From: an uncultured Clostridia bacterium
GTDB taxonomy: Bacteria; Bacillota; Clostridia; Christensenellales; Aristaeellaceae
Length of the DNA stretch: 14,858 bases
Assembly: GCA_944363005.1 (NCBI GenBank)
Contig: CALVTV010000074.1
Span: 1 to 14,858, forward strand
Reading direction: 5' to 3'
Part shown: one piece after another, positions 14,066 through 14,858 of the stretch
Layout: each line of letters opens with the position of its first letter
How positions within the stretch are numbered: position 1 is the first letter of the stretch
Translations under genes and position numbers: made by a program
The notes under the pieces: model-generated
What the model saw: only the letters and a program-made list of their open reading frames with translations
Told to the model about the DNA's origin: nothing
Database searches by the model: none

Positions 14066-14740
14066 TCATCCGTCTTTCTCCAGCGCGTACCCCTGTCCAC
14101 GATACGTACCGATCCGCATGGCAGAGTGCATGGCCCGCATCTTCTTTCGCAGGGCCGCGATGTGTACCCATACCACGTTGCGCGATACGCCGCTGTCCGT
14201 TCCCCAAATCCGCCCGGTGATCTCCTCCGCAGAAATCAACCGGCCGCGCTCACGAATGAGCAGCTCCATGATCTGGTATTCCCGGCTGCTCAAATGCGCC
14301 ACTTCCGTGCCCACCTGCAAATCAAACGTCTGGACGTTGAGCGACAAGTCCCCCCAAAGCAGGCAATTGGGCGCCCTCTCCGCGCAGCGCCTGGCCAACG
14401 CACGGGCGCGGGCCGCGAACTCATCCAGCGCAAACGGCTTCATCAGAAAGTCGTCCGCGCCCGCGTTGAGCGCCGCCACGCCCAGACGCCGGTGGCCCTT
14501 CTCCACGAGCAACAGAATCGGCGTCTCAATCCCCGCATCGCGGATGCCGCAGATCACCTGCACCGCATCCACCCAAAGGGAATCCGCGTCCAACACCAGG
14601 CAGTCAAATGTGTCCTCCATGCACTTGTCCAGCGCTTTCGCGCCGTCCGTTTCCCGTTCTACCGTGCCGCGCATGCGCGAGAGCGCGCGCTCCATATCCT
14701 GCATGGCCTGCTGCTGTTTTCCCGCAATCAAAAAACGCAC
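14066..14740 (-). CDS. OmpR/PhoB-type response regulator with a degenerate receiver
   Basis: A 224-residue protein: receiver domain at 1-115 and winged-helix DNA-binding domain at about 130-222 (HLSSREYQIMELLIRERGRL, SRNVVWVHIAALRKKM, IGTYRGQGYAL), the usual OmpR arrangement. The receiver keeps Asp51 (CLVLDADS) and Lys101 (DDFLMKPF). However, the acidic pair that binds magnesium, normally DD/ED near residues 7-9, reads AGKQ, and the switch Thr/Ser after the fourth strand is replaced (ILLLVE, Val79). It may therefore act without classical phosphorylation. The GTG start has GGAGGTGA five bases upstream and gives the family-typical MRFLIAG opening; an ATG 15 codons earlier lacks a site. No histidine kinase gene is in the window. 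The dipeptidase gene follows on the same strand after a repeat-rich gap and is a natural candidate target. Confidence 0.9.
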   Translation of the reverse strand: MRFLIAGKQQQAMQDMERALSRMRGTVERETDGAKALDKCMEDTFDCLVLDADSLWVDAVQVICGIRDAGIETPILLLVEKGHRRLGVAALNAGADDFLMKPFALDEFAARARALARRCAERAPNCLLWGDLSLNVQTFDLQVGTEVAHLSSREYQIMELLIRERGRLISAEEITGRIWGTDSGVSRNVVWVHIAALRKKMRAMHSAMRIGTYRGQGYALEKDG

Positions 14741-14858
14741 GGCGCTCACCTCCATCTCACCCGTTTGGCCGTCCTTCAAATGCATTTTCAGTGTAGTTCA
14801 CCGCTATGCCCAAGCTGTGGCGTGGTTTTGAACGGCATGCAAAGAATGTGTGATGATA
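14741..14858. other. Upstream region of the response regulator
   Basis: Contains the GGAGGTGA site of the regulator. Beyond it I see no gene and no convincing promoter on the minus strand; TTGGGC and TACACT-like hexamers occur, but with wrong spacing. The controlling elements may lie outside the window. Confidence 0.4.

Overview
The window looks like a chromosomal segment of a GC-rich member of the Firmicutes (Clostridia-like). Signs of this are strong AGGAGG-type ribosome binding sites before nearly every gene, consensus TTGACA/TATAAT-type promoters, U-tract hairpin terminators, and the block ylxM-ffh-rpsP-khpA-rimM typical of Gram-positive bacteria. Several exported proteins have Sec, Tat or lipoprotein signals. 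A gut or anaerobic lineage is plausible given the Tat-exported flavin reductase, but that is inference. No IS element, phage gene, tRNA, rRNA or CRISPR array was seen.

Left part (1-3357): the 3' end of a class III aminotransferase, most like acetylornithine aminotransferase (ArgD), closes with a terminator. A small lipoprotein gene with its own promoter follows. It converges on a minus-strand gene for a Tat-exported FMN/FAD reductase of the fumarate/urocanate reductase type, and one hairpin serves both 3' ends.

Centre (3634-11341): nine minus-strand genes run in one direction. An EamA/DMT exporter and a phosphinothricin-type GNAT acetyltransferase overlap by 4 nt. Then comes a consensus promoter whose -35 box contains the acetyltransferase stop codon. 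It drives ylxM, ffh, rpsP, khpA and rimM, followed by two exported proteins of unknown function that sit where trmD and rplS often sit. I see no convincing internal terminator, and a 13-bp hairpin ends the unit at 3634-3667. The cluster thus joins signal recognition particle synthesis and ribosome assembly to two secreted proteins that need export.

Right part (11282-14858): a long upstream region leads to a small exported plus-strand protein, which converges on a secreted M20C (PepD-like) dipeptidase across two back-to-back terminators. Upstream of the dipeptidase, on the same strand, is an orphan OmpR-type response regulator with a degenerate receiver domain. A set of inverted and direct TTGCA repeats lies between the two genes. 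The last ~120 bases hold only the upstream region of this regulator.

The best candidates for something undescribed are the paired secreted proteins in the SRP/ribosome operon, the degenerate regulator with its repeat-rich intergenic region, the GNRA-capped hairpin inside the khpA-rimM gap, and the AUG-(Arg)n-UGA mini-ORFs that overlap the start codons of two small exported-protein genes.
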